The notes: generated by a model not told the origin, from the sequence alone. A DNA stretch of 64,000 bases from Neodontobutis hainanensis (GCA_024349245.1 JALDNG010000016.1:2529001-2593000), one strand, 5' to 3'; counted from the stretch's first letter, positions 13,995-27,961 are shown. Translations and numbers: made by a program.

Positions 13995-14475
13995 CTCACA
14001 TTTCACCGGTTTTATCCTCACTTCATTGGCTTTCAGTCAAATTCAAAATTGATTTAAAAATTTTAGTTTTGCCTTTTAGAGCTCTGCGTGGACAGGCCCC
14101 CCCAGTACATCACTGACCTGCTGACCCCTTACTCCTCCTCACGCACTCTTCAGTCCTCTGGTCAAAACCTTCTAATGGTCCCCAAAACCTGCTTTAAAAC
14201 TCGGGGAGACCGGTCCTCACAAGCAGTCGGCCCTGCCCCTGTAACTGCGAGTGGACGTTTCTTTTGATTCTTTTAAAAAGCAGCTGAAGACACTTCTATT
14301 AATCAAGCTTTTAGTTAATTGGGCTTTTATGTTTTACTATTTTTTGGGTTTTAATTTTAATTTGTCATAGTTTCATTGTTCTTTTATTAAAACTGTTGCA
14401 CTTTGAAAAGCACGCTGTAATTTATATCTGTGAAAGGTGCTATATAAATAAAATTTACGTACTTACTTACATACA
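13995..14475 (+). mobile_element. L2-type LINE 3' end
   Basis: Reads LRGQAPQYISDLLTPYSSSR after restoring one indel, then QNLLMVPKTCFKTRGDRSSQ, a block typical of L2/Maui-like fish LINEs, and ends AAAGGTGCTATATAAATAAA plus short ACTT repeats. It is 5'-truncated and broken. Confidence 0.75.
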
Positions 14476-15198
14476 ATTATAACACAGAATATGATGAGGC
14501 GTTCCGAAATGGGAGAGGGTCAGGTGTTGCCAGGGCGACAAACGTCACTCACTGAGTCCTTTGGTGCTGCAGGTAGGCTCAGTACAGCGTGAGAAAATCT
14601 GGAGCTGTTGGTGACGTGAAGCACTGTTGCTGGATTTAGCATCTGACTATCCTAGGCGTAGGTTTTTGTGTTGATGTTCAGAACAACGGGAGCTGAAATA
14701 TGGTTATGAAATAAGTAAAGAATAATGCTACTATAAATAGTTCCATTAGTTCAGCTTGTCTTGGAGTAATATGTGTCCCTGAGATCTGTTCACATCAATT
14801 GGCCTAGATTTAGTCGGGTAAAGCTGCCTGTAGAGTATCGGAAAGGAAATCAGTGGTATCGTACATAGTCTTCCAGATGTTAGGGCCAAACATGAAAAGA
14901 AAATGTATATAATTTGTATATTTCACCTTTCAGAGAGGGGTTGATCAACCAGAGTGATATCTGGGATTGCAGGAAAACCAAGAATTTGGTCCTGTCATGC
15001 AACATTTACAAGCACGGCCAGTGTAACACTAAATATGATTGAAAGATTTAAAAGGCCCATTGACAGTAGGATGGACTAAGTTAAGATCACATGGTTTGGA
15101 AGCTGTAAAAGTGGAGTGGTGAATGGCCTCATCAAGTTTTGTTTCCATTGACTCCTGTCCAAAGAGCAGACAATCAACAATATTTTCCAATGTTTTAA

Positions 15199-15499
15199 AG
15201 GTGCGATGTGTAAAACTCTTCAGTATACCATTTTATCAAACACATGAGTGACAACTACATTTCTAATACAGTATAATCTTCATTTATCTGTCTTGAAAAA
15301 TGTACATTTAAACCTTCTTATTGCTTAGTGGAAGAAGCTGGCTATTCCATTAGTTAAATTTCATACAACTGTCAAGAATAGGCCTTCATTGTCAAATACA
15401 TTTTCCTGCAGGGTTACTGTTAATGCTCATAGACCACAAAAGAGAGGGTGTGGGGTGTGGAAATGGTATGTGCAATGCCCAAAACTACACAATGCACCT
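15199..15499. mobile_element. TTAA-flanked MITE, copy 1
   Basis: TTAA at 15195-15198 and 15500-15503 flank inverted ends AGGTGCGATGTGTA and ACACAATGCACCT. It is 301 bp and non-coding. This type of insertion is typical of piggyBac/Kolobok-derived MITEs. Confidence 0.65.
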
Positions 15500-18400
15500 T
15501 TAATTCCTTTCTCTTCTGCAGATTATTGCTCTGTTTAACAAGAATCTGAGACAAATAACCAGGCCAATAAACTGGCATTATGTGGGCGTCAACTGATGGT
15601 GCTGTTGCGTGATTCTGATCTGATTACCCAAGGAAATCAGATGGATGGCAGGAAGTAAATGTGTTAGCGTTCACTCTGTTTCAAGAGAAAGATACAAACA
15701 GAAAATCACCACATACGCTTGACGTGATCTTTACTTAATGAAAAAGTAAAGAGTCCCTTGGACGAGGGACAAAATGTCTTCACATTACCAACGAGTAGGT
15801 GACTTTTTTTAAATCTTTTCTTCTGAATAGGTCCTGAGACTGAGAACCTCCACTTGTTTGTATTTTGTTTTTATTTACCTGCTAATTAAGCATTAGCAGC
15901 AATTATCTCGCACACTAGACATCTTTCCGCAAAACTATGTAGACGTGATTGGTAGCAATTGTTTTATTCATACCAAGCTCGTTTGTCTTGTGTGTTAGCT
16001 AGCCTTAATAATTAGCTCCTAATGCTTTTTATTGTTGCTTTGTGCCCTCCTAACAACATTTTTAATCTGAAAGCTAATGCTGCATGTTACAATGTTCAAA
16101 TCCATAAAGGACTAGTTACCTTTGATAAAGTGGTCACAACATAGTCTCTGTGAGCAATTACACACACACAGTGATGTGAAAATGCATTTTCTTTTCTATG
16201 CTTTTTGCCTAACTTCTTTCTAAGGCGCTCAGTCTCATTTGAGAGCTTTGGGGTTAGAAAATTAAGCAACAAGAACAAAGCAGGCCCAATACGTGTTTAA
16301 AGCCTTGAACACATCATATTCATGCATCATTATTATTGGACTTCATATTCAACCAACGCAGTCCTACAGCTATTTCTCCATTGAGCTAATAACGCAGGCC
16401 TGAGTATGTCTCGGAGTATGTGTGTGTGTGTTTAATGCTCATTGTGCCACTGGTCACAGGTCATCACACATTATGTTCAGGACCTACTTTGAACAGCTCC
16501 CTTATGCTCAGATGAACATTATTACCGCTGCAGAGAAAGAGTTAATTGACTATTTATTCCGTAATTCTGAAGCAACATGATTATCTTTGAAATTTTCAGT
16601 TCATTATTTAACTTCATAACACACAAGTAATTAAAAATGTATATATGGTAATTAAAAGAATGTGTTTATCACGAACACACCAGAGTAACAGAATAGAAGA
16701 AAGATGGGCTGTGTGCTTTTCAGCAGTTAGGGGCTCACAATCAAAGCTCCTCGCAAACAGCATCAAACGTCATCAACGAGTTTAATGTAAGTGGCAATTA
16801 AATGTGCAAGAGCCCTAATATATCTACAATTATTATTTAACAATGGTATGAGTTCTGATAAATGTCTGCTTCCTTACATAAGCTGGGACAATACAGACCA
16901 CATAATGAGATTTACTCACATGAGTCATACAATACAGTGACACATGCTGTGTCAGGGGTTAATCCTGGATACGACAGCAGTCGAGAGTGACTTCGCGTGT
17001 CCGCTTGACTGAATGGCCAGTGGGGTTAGTGACGAATGAGACAGAGCATGAGCTAAAATGGAAAGACTGGTGAGTAAGAGTGATATGATTTGGGATAGAG
17101 ACGACATCTTCATGCGTGAGACTTCAAAGCCTTTTTTGGTGAGTCACTGATGGTTCCCCACAGAGACTGCCGTTCTTGACCTCTTCTTTTAGAAAAGATA
17201 TATCAAAGTCTTAGCTCTGTGATATCGTTAACTGTTCAAGTTTCATCTATTCCTCAACAGCACAGTGCATGTCTTCATCCTCATTTTGCATAATGTCTTC
17301 TGTTCTTTGCTATTTCAAGAGCCATCATAAAACCATGCAAAACTAACACACATCTGAAAATATGTGATTAGTCACAACAATGTGAGCTGTCATGGAAACA
17401 AACATCTTGTGGTTTGAAATAATGCGTACGAAGGGACAGGGGAAGCGGGTACATCCTGCATCAGTGGGGCTCAGAGATCATTCCTCACGTTGAAGTGTGC
17501 TGTCAACCACAGCCTGCAGTTGCTGTTAACACAGACTTGGGAGCAAACAAAATCTAGGCTATTATGTATTTAATGATGGAGGAGGAGGTACAGTTGCCCC
17601 CAGTGACCATAACTGCAACTCTCCAGACTGTATGGACAGCAATGCTGTCAGCACTCCTGCAGAGACTTCAAAATAATTTGACAATTTCCAGACCTTTATG
17701 TGCAGAATATGCAAATATTTAAGTGGCTGTTAGGCAGCGCGTCTGAGGAATGGACCATTGCTAAAAATGATAGAGTCGGGCTGAGCTGCAGCACTAAGCA
17801 CTTCTCAGTTTGTAGCCTTTTTATTTAAGTACAATACTTGGATATTATTGAGTGTTATTTCTAGTCATGTAGTTTTTATTACAAAACTTATACTTGAAAC
17901 CTTCTGTTACTGTATTTTTTTTACTTGTCCCAATAGTCCATCAATAACAACAATTAACACTTTTTTTTATAAAATTAAATAATTTTTGACAATAATTGAA
18001 CATCACCTACAAACTCACCTCACTGCACGAGCTAAACAAACAGTCACTGTCCTAATCCATTGCTACAGTTTTCAGGTAATATCTCTCACGTACCAGCGCT
18101 GCACTAAAAACCACCTCCATTGGCCCCTTGTGAACCATTGTGAAGCCCTACAGCGTGGCACTGAGCTTTACTTCTCATTACCTGTCTGACAATTGTTGAA
18201 CCAGCGAGTACATGCTGTTGGTGTCCCAAGTGCCAGATTAGCTGTTTGAACGTCGTCTCGGGAGGACTGGGTACTCAGTGAATATGCAAATACAATGAGA
18301 GACAACCAATTACACTGCAAAGTATCTCAACAAAAAGCCCCACAAAGGAGGAACCTGCCATTAAAGAGAGAATATGAAACATACAAACAGTAAAAATGAA

Positions 18401-19889
18401 ACAAAGTCAGAGCCAGGAGTTTAGAAAATGTATCATTGTTTTAAAAATCTTTTTAATGTAACTACCCAGTAATCATCTGTAGCAAAATTATTGGGTTATG
18501 CAACAATTCTATATTCCACTGATTATCCATTTTGTGTTTACCCGCATGCACTGTGTAATCGAAAACAAGTTCAGCAGCATTAGTGTTAGCTTCTCTGTGG
18601 GAGTTTTTACACACACTTAAGCCAATTTTACACAGCCATTAATACTGACTAATAGTGTAGTATTTATTATACTCTTTGCGGGACTGAAACAGGAGCGGGG
18701 GTTAGATGAGACCTGAAACTGGGACATGATACAATACATTAAAACCTGGAACTCATTTTTTCTCACTGAAGACTTTATCATTGAGTTGCATTTAGGAGAA
18801 GGGCCGTTATGTGTGTTCAACAAGGCAAGGCATGCAGCTCCTGTGTCTGAAGAGTGGGAGTGGGGGAAGTGGTGGGCGCATCACTCCTTGTGTCGCTCAC
18901 AAATGCTGTGATTAAATGCGACATAATTAGTAGAAAGAGGAGCGCAGGAGACTCTAGTGGCCAAAGCAGGTGGTATCTGGAGTCATCAACATATGGCATC
19001 ATGAAAAATGACTTGTGAACGTCACTGCTGGACCCCTTCAAACCCTCAACAAACCTTAGTAATAACCAGTTTTAACCCATTCATAACCACATAGCATTCA
19101 GCCATGCAAAATGCAAATTTAACCATCTAAGACTTTGCATCCATCTATGAGCAGTTTAAATCCACAAAAAACAGTTAAGGTCCAACTTAACCACTTTAAA
19201 TTGGTCCAATTCCAGTTCTGAGCAGGTAAAAATGTTTTAGCAGGTTAAGTCTGAGTTTAAAAAAATTTTGTGATCAAATAAGATTTTCCAAAAATATATG
19301 TAATTTGCAGCTCTTAGATGCCGCTTTTAGCTAACTCAAATTGTGTTTGCCAATCAGACTGCAGTGCCTCAGAGTAAGCAATTCAAAATGGATTCAAATA
19401 AGACATTTGTATCAGGTTACAAATCACTTAATGAAGCCTCTTTATACATGGAGCCCTCTGCTCTTTTGTGTTCATACATAACACTAGTGTTGTAGTCGAG
19501 ACCATAACAAGACCAAGAACGTACCTTGCGGCGGCGCAGAGAATGGTGGTGATCAAGATGGTGGTACATTTGCTATCTTCTGTTTGGCAGAGCCACCTGC
19601 CCGTCTGCAACTCTGCCCGCCCTGAGTGGTGGTGGTGTAAAAATCGAGGTGAGGCATGGTGCAGGCGGGTACAACAGCTGACCTTAGTCAATAGCAGTGT
19701 GTGTTTGTTCTTTAAAGCCCACTGCAGGTGAATTTAGATGCACAACCACAGACCTATAAAGACATTATTTAATATTGCCAAGCACATTTGTATTATTATT
19801 GTGCACATGCTCTGGTATAAAAATAAATAAATGCTATTAATAAATATTGATAGATATTACATTAATAAAATAATAATTTTCCGTCAGAA

Positions 19890-20825
19890 AAGGGTGGCTT
19901 GTCCCCTTCAGGTTGGTGGAGAGCTCCTTCCTTAAGTGGAGGAGTTCAAGTATCTTGGGGTCTTGTTCACGAGTGAGGGAAGGGGGGAAGCGTGAGATTG
20001 ACAGACGGATCGGTGCAGCTTCTGCAGTGATGCAGTCGATGTACCGGTCTGTTGTGGTGAAGAAGGAGCTGAGCTATAAGGCAAAGCTCTCGATTTACCG
20101 GTCAATCTACGTTCCTACTTTCACCTATGGTCAAGAAGAACAAGAAGCCAAAATGGGCTTTCTCCGCAGAGTGGTGGGGCACTCCCTTAGAGATAGGGTG
20201 AGGACCTCGGTCACTCGGGTGGAGCTCAAAGTAGAGCTGGTGCTCCTACACATCAAGCTGAGGTGGCTCGGGCATCTGTTTCGGATGCCTCCTGGACGCC
20301 TAATGTTATAAGAAATTTTAATTTTAATGTTTATTGTTACTGGGGGCTTATAGTTCTCTTCAGGTCATGTCAAATTCATGTCATGTCCTTCGTGCTAATC
20401 CAAGCATGAAGTAGACATAACTAGACTGAGACATGGCTTGTCACAGGACTTTTGCACCTGGACCATTGTGAACGCCTCTCACCAAGGACGTCACTGTGTT
20501 GTATATAATATCATGTTATGTTTACATCTTTAAGCAAACCTATCGCTGTACCCTTGTTACTGTGTCTGCTTTTCCTTCTCCTTGCAAGGATTAAAACCTA
20601 GACATTGCTTGTTAAATTATAAATCGGTTTCTGTGTCTCTCTGGATTAATATAAGGATATAGATAAATTCCAAAAACACCTACCTAGGAAGGTGTTCCAG
20701 GCATGTCCCACTGGGAGGAGACCCCGGGGAAGACCTAGGACACGCTGGAGGGACTATGTCTGTCGGCTGGCCTGGGACCTCCTATGTATATCCCCGGAGG
20801 TGGAGGGAGTGTCTTTGGAAAACCA
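19890..20825 (+). mobile_element. Rex/RTE-like LINE fragment, interrupted
   Basis: Reads EIDRRIGAASAVMQSMYRSV, KAKLSIYRSIYVPTFTYG, FLRRVVGHSLRDRVRTSVTR, LRWLGHLFRMPPGRL, then after an insertion VFQACPTGRRPRGRPRTRWR. These are the familiar C-terminal blocks of an abundant fish LINE reverse transcriptase. Clade (Rex/RTE versus another) is not settled by eye. It is truncated at both ends, with a deletion after FTYG. The insertion at 20304-20678 is listed separately. Confidence 0.8.
20304..20678. mobile_element. Probable solo LTR inside the LINE fragment
   Basis: A 375-bp block starts TGTTATAAG and ends AAAAACA, so it has TG...CA ends. It is flanked by CCTAA and CCTAC (4 of 5 matching) and splits an otherwise contiguous LINE reading frame. 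It contains TATATAA-like and ATTAAA motifs and a pyrimidine-rich CTTTTCCTTCTCCTTG, fitting an LTR. No internal retroviral or Gypsy genes are adjacent. Confidence 0.65.
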
Positions 20826-22400
20826 AGACTTTTACAAAATAATCTTGAGACCGGTCATAAGACCAAGGCTGGTCTCGAGAATTACAACACTACATTAAAC
20901 CCACCCAGAGGGGGAGGATGTGACAGCATCTTATGTTTTAGCTCTACTGGTGGGACTTGGGTCTTGATGATACACACTGTCTGCTATTATTGGTCAGATA
21001 AACCTTTTGTTAAGTCTGGCCTTGTCAAAATTTTGGCTTTTTTGGGGTGAACTGTTTTGTTGCTTATATTTTGTGATGGAAAAGCTAGGCTAAACTTCCA
21101 AGTTTGCCCAGTCAGGAAGACATTTTTTGGAAGAGAAACTGTGAAACTGTTATTAGGGTTTTGGGACTTAGCAAACAATTTATACAGATGCACCAAAAAG
21201 GAACACTCTAAAGGCATAAACAGGTGCCTTAAAGTCACTTTAGCTTCTACACAAAATACTGCCTTTATAGTCTGTAGCTAGTAGCAGACAACAATCTTAA
21301 GAATTGTTCAAAAAGAAAGAGCTTGGACATTATTGATGAATGCATGTTATGGCAACCAGATAAACCTATTTTAAACTAATTATTATGAATGTGTCTCGTA
21401 ATCTCAGCTGATTTGAAGGTCACTGCATTAAGGATATTGCTCACCACAAACTTCTGCAGCAGTTGCCGTTAGCATACTGCATGTGCCAGCAACCTTTTCA
21501 AAGTGTGAAAGCCTATTTATTTTCGGATATAGCCCATCCACTGATGTTCCTTGAGCTGATCTCTGTGAGTTTGCTGCATACAGTAGAAAAAAATAAAAAT
21601 AAACTCATGAATAATTTAGATGGAAGATAAAAATGTACTTTATGTTTACTGCTGGGCTTGTTTCATATGCTAATGTATACATGTTCCTTTCACCTAGGGA
21701 TTAGGGCGGATCTGAGAGCAGTGTTTGACTTTCACCTACGAGGCTCTGAAGAAAAAGCCATTGTAATGAAGTGGCACAGTTTTTGTCTGTAAACCCTGGG
21801 AATTCTGTCAATACTTTATGTAGCATCTGCTGTTTATCTGTGCATAATTTTGTGTCATTTTTGCTTCCTCATTCCAATGCTTTAGTTTGACTAGAAGTGA
21901 ATCTTTTAAAGTCTGTGCAGCGGGCCAAAAGCCTCAAACTGTCCGTCGGGACACAAGCCAACGGTTAAGCTGACAGTCGTCACGGAGCGCTAAAGGCTTT
22001 TTGCATAAATCTGGACTCTCCCCCGTACAGTGTTTGGCAGCTCAATAAACTGAGTAGGTCTTGAGAAACTGCACGAGAAAGGAGAAGGGATTTTCCTCAC
22101 TTGTCTGCTTGGTGTTGTTCCACTCTTTATACACACTGATGTCGACACAGAAAAGGGGTGCCCCGGCTCGTAGTGGGACGGGTTGACATGCACGGGGCGA
22201 ACACAGTCATTGGCCTGTGAACGTGCAGAGCCAAAACACACACAATTAAAAGAACACGACAGCAGTCAGCAGATCAGCGCACCGGCTACTGCTCCCCCTA
22301 GGTCTTTTGGAAATGCTTTACTTCTCTTTGGGTCGCCTACAAAGCAATACATTTAAGAGTTTGGTCTTGTGAGCACAATATTTCTCCATCAACTGTTTAC

Positions 22401-23285
22401 TTAATGCAACACTATGTAGCTCTTCAGGATTTGGTCCCTCTGATGGTTTCTAGTGTAACTGCACTAATGCAAACCCCCCACAAGCTTTTCATCATCATTT
22501 AGAATTTCTGTCTACACGTAAAAAGGAGCAATGCAGCATTAGAAGAGTGCATTTGTTCCACCTTTATCCCAGTGTTTGAAATGGCTTTTTCTGCTTTGTG
22601 TGAATATGTTGTCGTATGTTTTTTAAAAGAAGGACAAACTTGAAAAAATTAAAATGTCCAAAAGTTGACAGTTTCTACCGATTTTCAAACCGCTATAATA
22701 CATAAATGCACAGTTTTCAATGTTCTTCAATTACAAAACAATTATCAATTGAAGTTGCAATTTAACACCTGCCTTAGACTGGTCTTAACAATATAAGGCT
22801 TTTCTTTTACATCTGCATCTGTAGAGATAGAAAACATAAATAATAAATATACTGGGATCCTTACTGGGATACTTTATATATTATGGGAAATGAGATCTGC
22901 TTCAAGTTCAATACATACAAAACTAGCTATGGTGAAAACAGAAACTGTATCTCAGACTCTTAGGCCGTGGTGGCTAAATACCACACAATACACTCAAAAA
23001 CAGTGTGATTATCATATAAATGATATATAATTCCATGCCACTGGGACGTGCAGACCTCTCCTGATCTGGCATGCTTAGCAGCTCAAACACAGGGAGCAGA
23101 ACTGGGCCAATACACAGAACCCAAGCAGAGTTTTATTTGTACAAAATGCATTAAAATGACCCCCACTGTTTATTTCTTCCAAACTTGCCAGTTTTGGATA
23201 GTTTCCTCTTGAAAACAAACAACGCAGTTAATCTGTAGTGGGATTTGCGCCCCTAGTGGCTAAAAGTTACATAGTGCCACATTAA
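22401..23285. mobile_element. Possible TTAA-flanked element with inverted ends
   Basis: TTAATGCAACACTATGTAGC at the left and AGTTACATAGTGCCACATTAA at the right are near-perfect inverse copies. The roughly 880-bp interior is non-coding and may include further insertions or two separate elements. Confidence 0.45.
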
Positions 23286-23528
23286 CCCTCCAACACCCCT
23301 AGACATGTGCAGATTTTGCGGGGTAGCAGGGGTGGCACTGACACAAATGATCTGACTGGCTGAAATATGAGTTGTGATGTATTAAAAAAAGTTTAAACTT
23401 AGCTGTAGAGACCAGAGCCATCTTTTGTACCAGGCTGTAAACATGATTTTTTCCAAGTTGCCATTAGATTTCTCCTTATATTTCTGCTTTTGGAGCCTGC
23501 CCTCTGGTGGACGGAGGTATATTGCTGT

Positions 23529-23546
23529 AACCCCTTATAAGGGGTT
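23529..23546. repeat. 18-bp perfect palindrome AACCCCTTATAAGGGGTT
   Basis: Perfectly self-complementary over 18 bp. No gene or element context is visible. Confidence 0.9.
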
Positions 23547-26399
23547 CTATGAGAGAGATTTATTCATAAGCTAGTGACTGTTGGGAAGACACCAGACCTG
23601 AGGAACAAGGAGCATTATGTGTTTTTTGTCACAAGTTTAACTCATTTGAGTATTTTTTATGATATGTAAATATTGATTTAAATGATCGAATTACTGAATT
23701 GAGGTCTTCTATGCACAACAACTTACTTCTAAATTAAAAAACTGTCTTAGAAAGTGCTGCTTCTTTGCCTCGCTATTTCTTTTTAATAAGCAGCGCGGTG
23801 CATTATGGGTAACAAAATTTTAGAAACCCAAAAATTTTTTGCTATGGATGGTGAGGAGAGAAACTAATAATAGTATCCATTTAAAAAAATCATGCATGAT
23901 AATGTCATTAGGTTTTTATTGGAGCATTTTTGTGTGACAAGTGTAAAAGTGTGTATAAGGGGTGTAGGAAGGTTGACTATCATAATCAGTATTTAAAAGA
24001 GTCACATATTGTTGCTTTGTAGATCCTTAACTGACACATTACCATGAGAGCTTTTTGGTCTGCAGAAAGCAATGTGGTCTTAAATAGTTCCAAACAAAGA
24101 CGCTTGGACTCATTCCACAGGAAATTAAAAAGTGGTAGTTTACCGGATTTACTGCCAGCTGTCTGTGAGACCTACTTCTTTACCTTTTTTTTCACTTGAG
24201 AGGTTTAGAAGGAGAATTCAATTAAATGAAGCTACACTGTAAAATACTTTTTTGAGGGTAGCCAACCCTAGCCTAGTTATTTTAGGTGTTATTTGTGCTC
24301 CTTTTTTGTATTTGTTTCTTTTACAGCAGAGCACCTTAACTGATCTGAAACCATGACTGACAGTCCCAGTATATTATTTTTACATAAGACTCAGACAGTC
24401 TACTCTTGAGACACTGCTGTGTTGAAAGTAAACCTCTGGGAGATCACTACAGTCAAAGGTTAAAGTATACCCATTGTGACAAAGTAAAGGATTATACACC
24501 TTTTTACATTGATTTCTGATAATTCTGATAATTATTTAGTGGATGACCAATTAGATACCTAAAGCAAAAAGTAAATTTTTACCAATTTTTGTAAAAGTTT
24601 TTTGAAAATATTGGATAGTTTATATCTATTTTGAATGGATGTGTTTCTCTTTTTTCACGTAAGGGTAATATCTATCCAAAACAATTAGTTGTAAAATAAA
24701 CAGTTCTAAAATTTCCATCCTAGTCTATTGTTACCTGTTATTTTAAATTTTCATACATAAATAATACTTACATAAAAAATTCAAGATGCGCATAGAGAAC
24801 ACATTATTCTTTTTATTTATGAACAACAGATACAGAAAAAGGGAAAGGATATTTTGTGCTTGAACTCTGACATGTTTGCCTACATCTGGCATTAACTCTG
24901 TCCTCACATGTGTCCTCTGTGGCCACTTGTGATTGGAGCCCACTACCTGGCTTTTAATGTAAATAGACAAGGCAATGGACAGAAGTCTCCTAGGCCGCCT
25001 TTAAATCTGCTTTGAGTAATTGAATCTCAAAGCCTCCTCAAGATGTATTTTACTGTCAGGTCTGAACAAAGAGTCCTTTTGCTCAGTGTCTAATTAGCTG
25101 TAGACCCTTTGTCTAACATTGTCAGAGAGAAACTACTCCAAAACAAGATGGAAAGTCCTGATAGTGCCTTGTGTTTATTTTCTCACATACATCACACACT
25201 TATGCCTTATGAGACTTAAATATTGAATTGAGTCACAGTCTGAGGGACATAATGCCTGGTCTGTCCTTATAAGACTTGGTGCATTCATTTACTTTTGGGC
25301 CGCCTGAGGGACATTGATTAAACTGTAAAACTGATGATGATGTATCACCGCCTTGTAAATTTGTTCTGGCCCAAGTTGTATTTCACTTCCAGCTGACTAT
25401 AAGTTATAAGCCAGAGACATACAATTCTGAGACATTAAATATCTTCTGATTCTGGTTAGAGTATTCAATATTCAGAAAACCTTTGTAATGAATGACACCA
25501 GAGGTAATCAGGGTGCTTGATTCGTGCTGTTCTCAAGCAGGATGGCCCAGAATCAGATCAGAATGGGACGTTTTGGTTCTGGTATAGCCCCTGAAGAGGC
25601 ATGTGTTTTACACACTGCAGGGTCCAGAATATTTGTGTCTGCTACGTAAACATCGTGCCACAAAAGTCGTGTCTCCATTTGACATATTTAAAGCAGACTT
25701 TTTCAAACTTGGATAAATTGTCAATATTTAATATAAATCAGAGTAAATCCTGGAGTGTAGCAGCGAGAGGCTGGCAGTAGATTCATATGTTGCTGCAGTA
25801 AACCTTGGACTGTCTTTCTGAACATTGAATTCATTTCATCTATTTATTTTTATTATTTTTTACACATGGTAAAGAAGACATCTTTTTTTATATTCAACAA
25901 AAATATGTGGTGGGAGTGGTAGAAACATATATAGACTTATAACGCACTTCCATGATTTTTGATTTCTGGACATGTTTTCATAAACAGTTGAAACTTCTTA
26001 TATTTACACAAGAGTGACAGACTTTTATGTATGTATGTTGTGTAAATAGAATTTGAGACAAACTAAGAACTCGGTTTACAAATACAAAAAAACAAACCAT
26101 ATCATTACGGTTCTAACTAAAGCGTTTTAAAATGGAGAGAATTCATACAGCTGCACCAATTTCCCACAATGTAATAACTTTACATCTGAGGCCACAGGTT
26201 CAGCCTGGGTCTAATACATTGTAGATGATAAATGTTTTAAATCATGAAGCAAGAACCATAGCTGACTGTTTTAAACCGAAAACAGCTGTTGCTAATAAAC
26301 TCATCCCATAAAGAAACATTTATCACAAGAACAAAGCGTGATCTAGTTTAATGTTTTTCCTTTGGCTTCTTGTTTTTGCTTGAGTGAGGATTATCTATC

Positions 26400-26545
26400 G
26401 TCCAATCAGCTGACTCCAGTTTTCTAAAGTGTACCACACAACCACACTCACTTGGTACCCCAAGCTGAGATGTCCCTAAAGTGGTACAGACCCCTTCGGT
26501 AATGTAACCAGAACCTGCACCGCTCCAGTGGAAACAAGGCTTACG
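26400..26545. other. Possible dispersed fish repeat
   Basis: GTGTACCACACAACC...GTGGTACAGACCCCTTCGGTAATG...CTCCAGTGGAAAC resembles a class of non-autonomous fish DNA elements rich in GGTAC and CACCGCTC motifs. Ends are not defined. Confidence 0.3.
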
Positions 26546-27954
26546 TTTGCCTGGTTCTCTTGCATTTAATCACGCAGCACCTGGGCCTACCTTTTCCAAC
26601 AGTGCCAAGCCGATGAAAACCTGCCCGGGCTTAAATTCGATTAGGATCCCTCACACTAAACATGCCATGCATTAGGTGTTGATGATTATGTTTGGGCAGT
26701 GTGAGGTTTCAAATTTGTTTTGGAGCCTGTAATATACATACAGGGTAGAATATGACTGAGGGGAGCTTCTCTTTTACAACACAATGCTCATGCTCCCTCT
26801 TACTGAACACAACCTAAAGAGCAGAAACGTGATGGTAGCTGCGTTGGTCATGAGTGCACATACAGAGAGGCATGGACAGAGGACACCTGTCTAATTAACA
26901 CAATATTTGTTTTAAATTAGAAAAATATGTTTGGTGAGCTTAATAGAGCAAACAAGATGAATCAGTTTATCTCAAAACCACAACTTATAGAATTTATGAC
27001 ATTCTTTCATTAGTAAGTTTGCTTATTTGGGCAATTGGTATTCTCTGCACTTCAGGTTTCCCAGCAGAATTTGTGAGGTTGTGACTTTTTAATATACTTG
27101 GAGAGTTAGTAAAGGCTGTATGCTGTTGCAGGTGCATTACAAAAGATGTAAAAGAAATGCTTTATTTAGGATCAAGCAAGCAACATTACAGCACTCTTGA
27201 AATAATGCCCCACTTCTTGCCATTGCGTCAGCTTCAAGATGAAACTATAGCTCAATGCACACTTTTGTTCTTCCCGACAAGACACATTTAACCGAACATC
27301 CAACCCAAAGATCTGAGCGGGTCTTTGCTGTCAGACGTTTCGCAGTGCAGCAGTCTTATACTACACAACTCTGTTTATGACACGCCGACTTCCATTTAGT
27401 TCATTCATTATAAAAAAAACTGTTTACATGTATCTATTATTTATACACATTAAAACATTCTCAACCAATTCATCTTCATTGTTCCACACAGCCGGATTAT
27501 TTGGTCTGCCTGCAACGACCCCCCAAGAAAGACTTCACCTCAGATGCTATTACTATTCTGGTGTTAATATAGGAACTGGCCCTGACTAAAATCCCATGCT
27601 TTTATATACCACCAAGCAATTAATCCCATACGGATCTGAAAAATCCATATCCCGCTGTTGTATTATTTTTTTCTCCTGTGGGTTTCTCTCTCTCTGCCCT
27701 TTGTCTCACTGTCTCTATTACTTCTGCTCATCATTTCATTTTCTCTGATTCTCATTAACACCGCTGCCCTGTTGGGTCGTTGCCTTCTTCTCCTCTCCTT
27801 ACCACCGCCGCCACCTTTTGTGCACGACCACTACTTCTTGATTCGGTCACCTTTCACAAACAGTGTGTCACATGTATCAAAGTGCAAAAGCAATTAAAAG
27901 CCCTATGCTTTATTATTTCGGCGCTTCCCTACGCACTCCTGGAGCCCTTCAGAT

Positions 27955-27961
27955 TATATAA
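27955..27961 (+). promoter_or_regulatory. TATA box of a candidate insyn2a promoter
   Basis: A perfect TATATAA lies 37 bases before the first ATG of a long open frame. A start site would be expected near 27985-27992. Assignment to insyn2a is inferred from orientation and from a matching downstream splice donor; no transcript evidence is available. Confidence 0.35.

Larger units (their letters stand above)
19482..20893. mobile_element. Paired inverted termini of a DNA-transposon-like repeat
   Basis: TAGTGTTGTAGTCGAGACC at about 19485 and its inverse GGTCTCGAGAATTACAACACTA ending at about 20892 look like terminal inverted repeats, with AAGACCAAG motifs next to each. The LINE fragment and solo LTR lie between them, as later insertions. 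The outer limits and superfamily are uncertain. Confidence 0.4.
14476..27950. other. No gene recognised; repeats and possible conserved non-coding DNA
   Basis: Apart from the mobile elements listed, no exon pattern of any family was seen on either strand. The stretches near 16.3-16.6 kb and 25.0-25.7 kb have balanced composition with homeodomain-like TAATTA/ATTA cores and could be regulatory, but this is only an impression. Confidence 0.4.
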
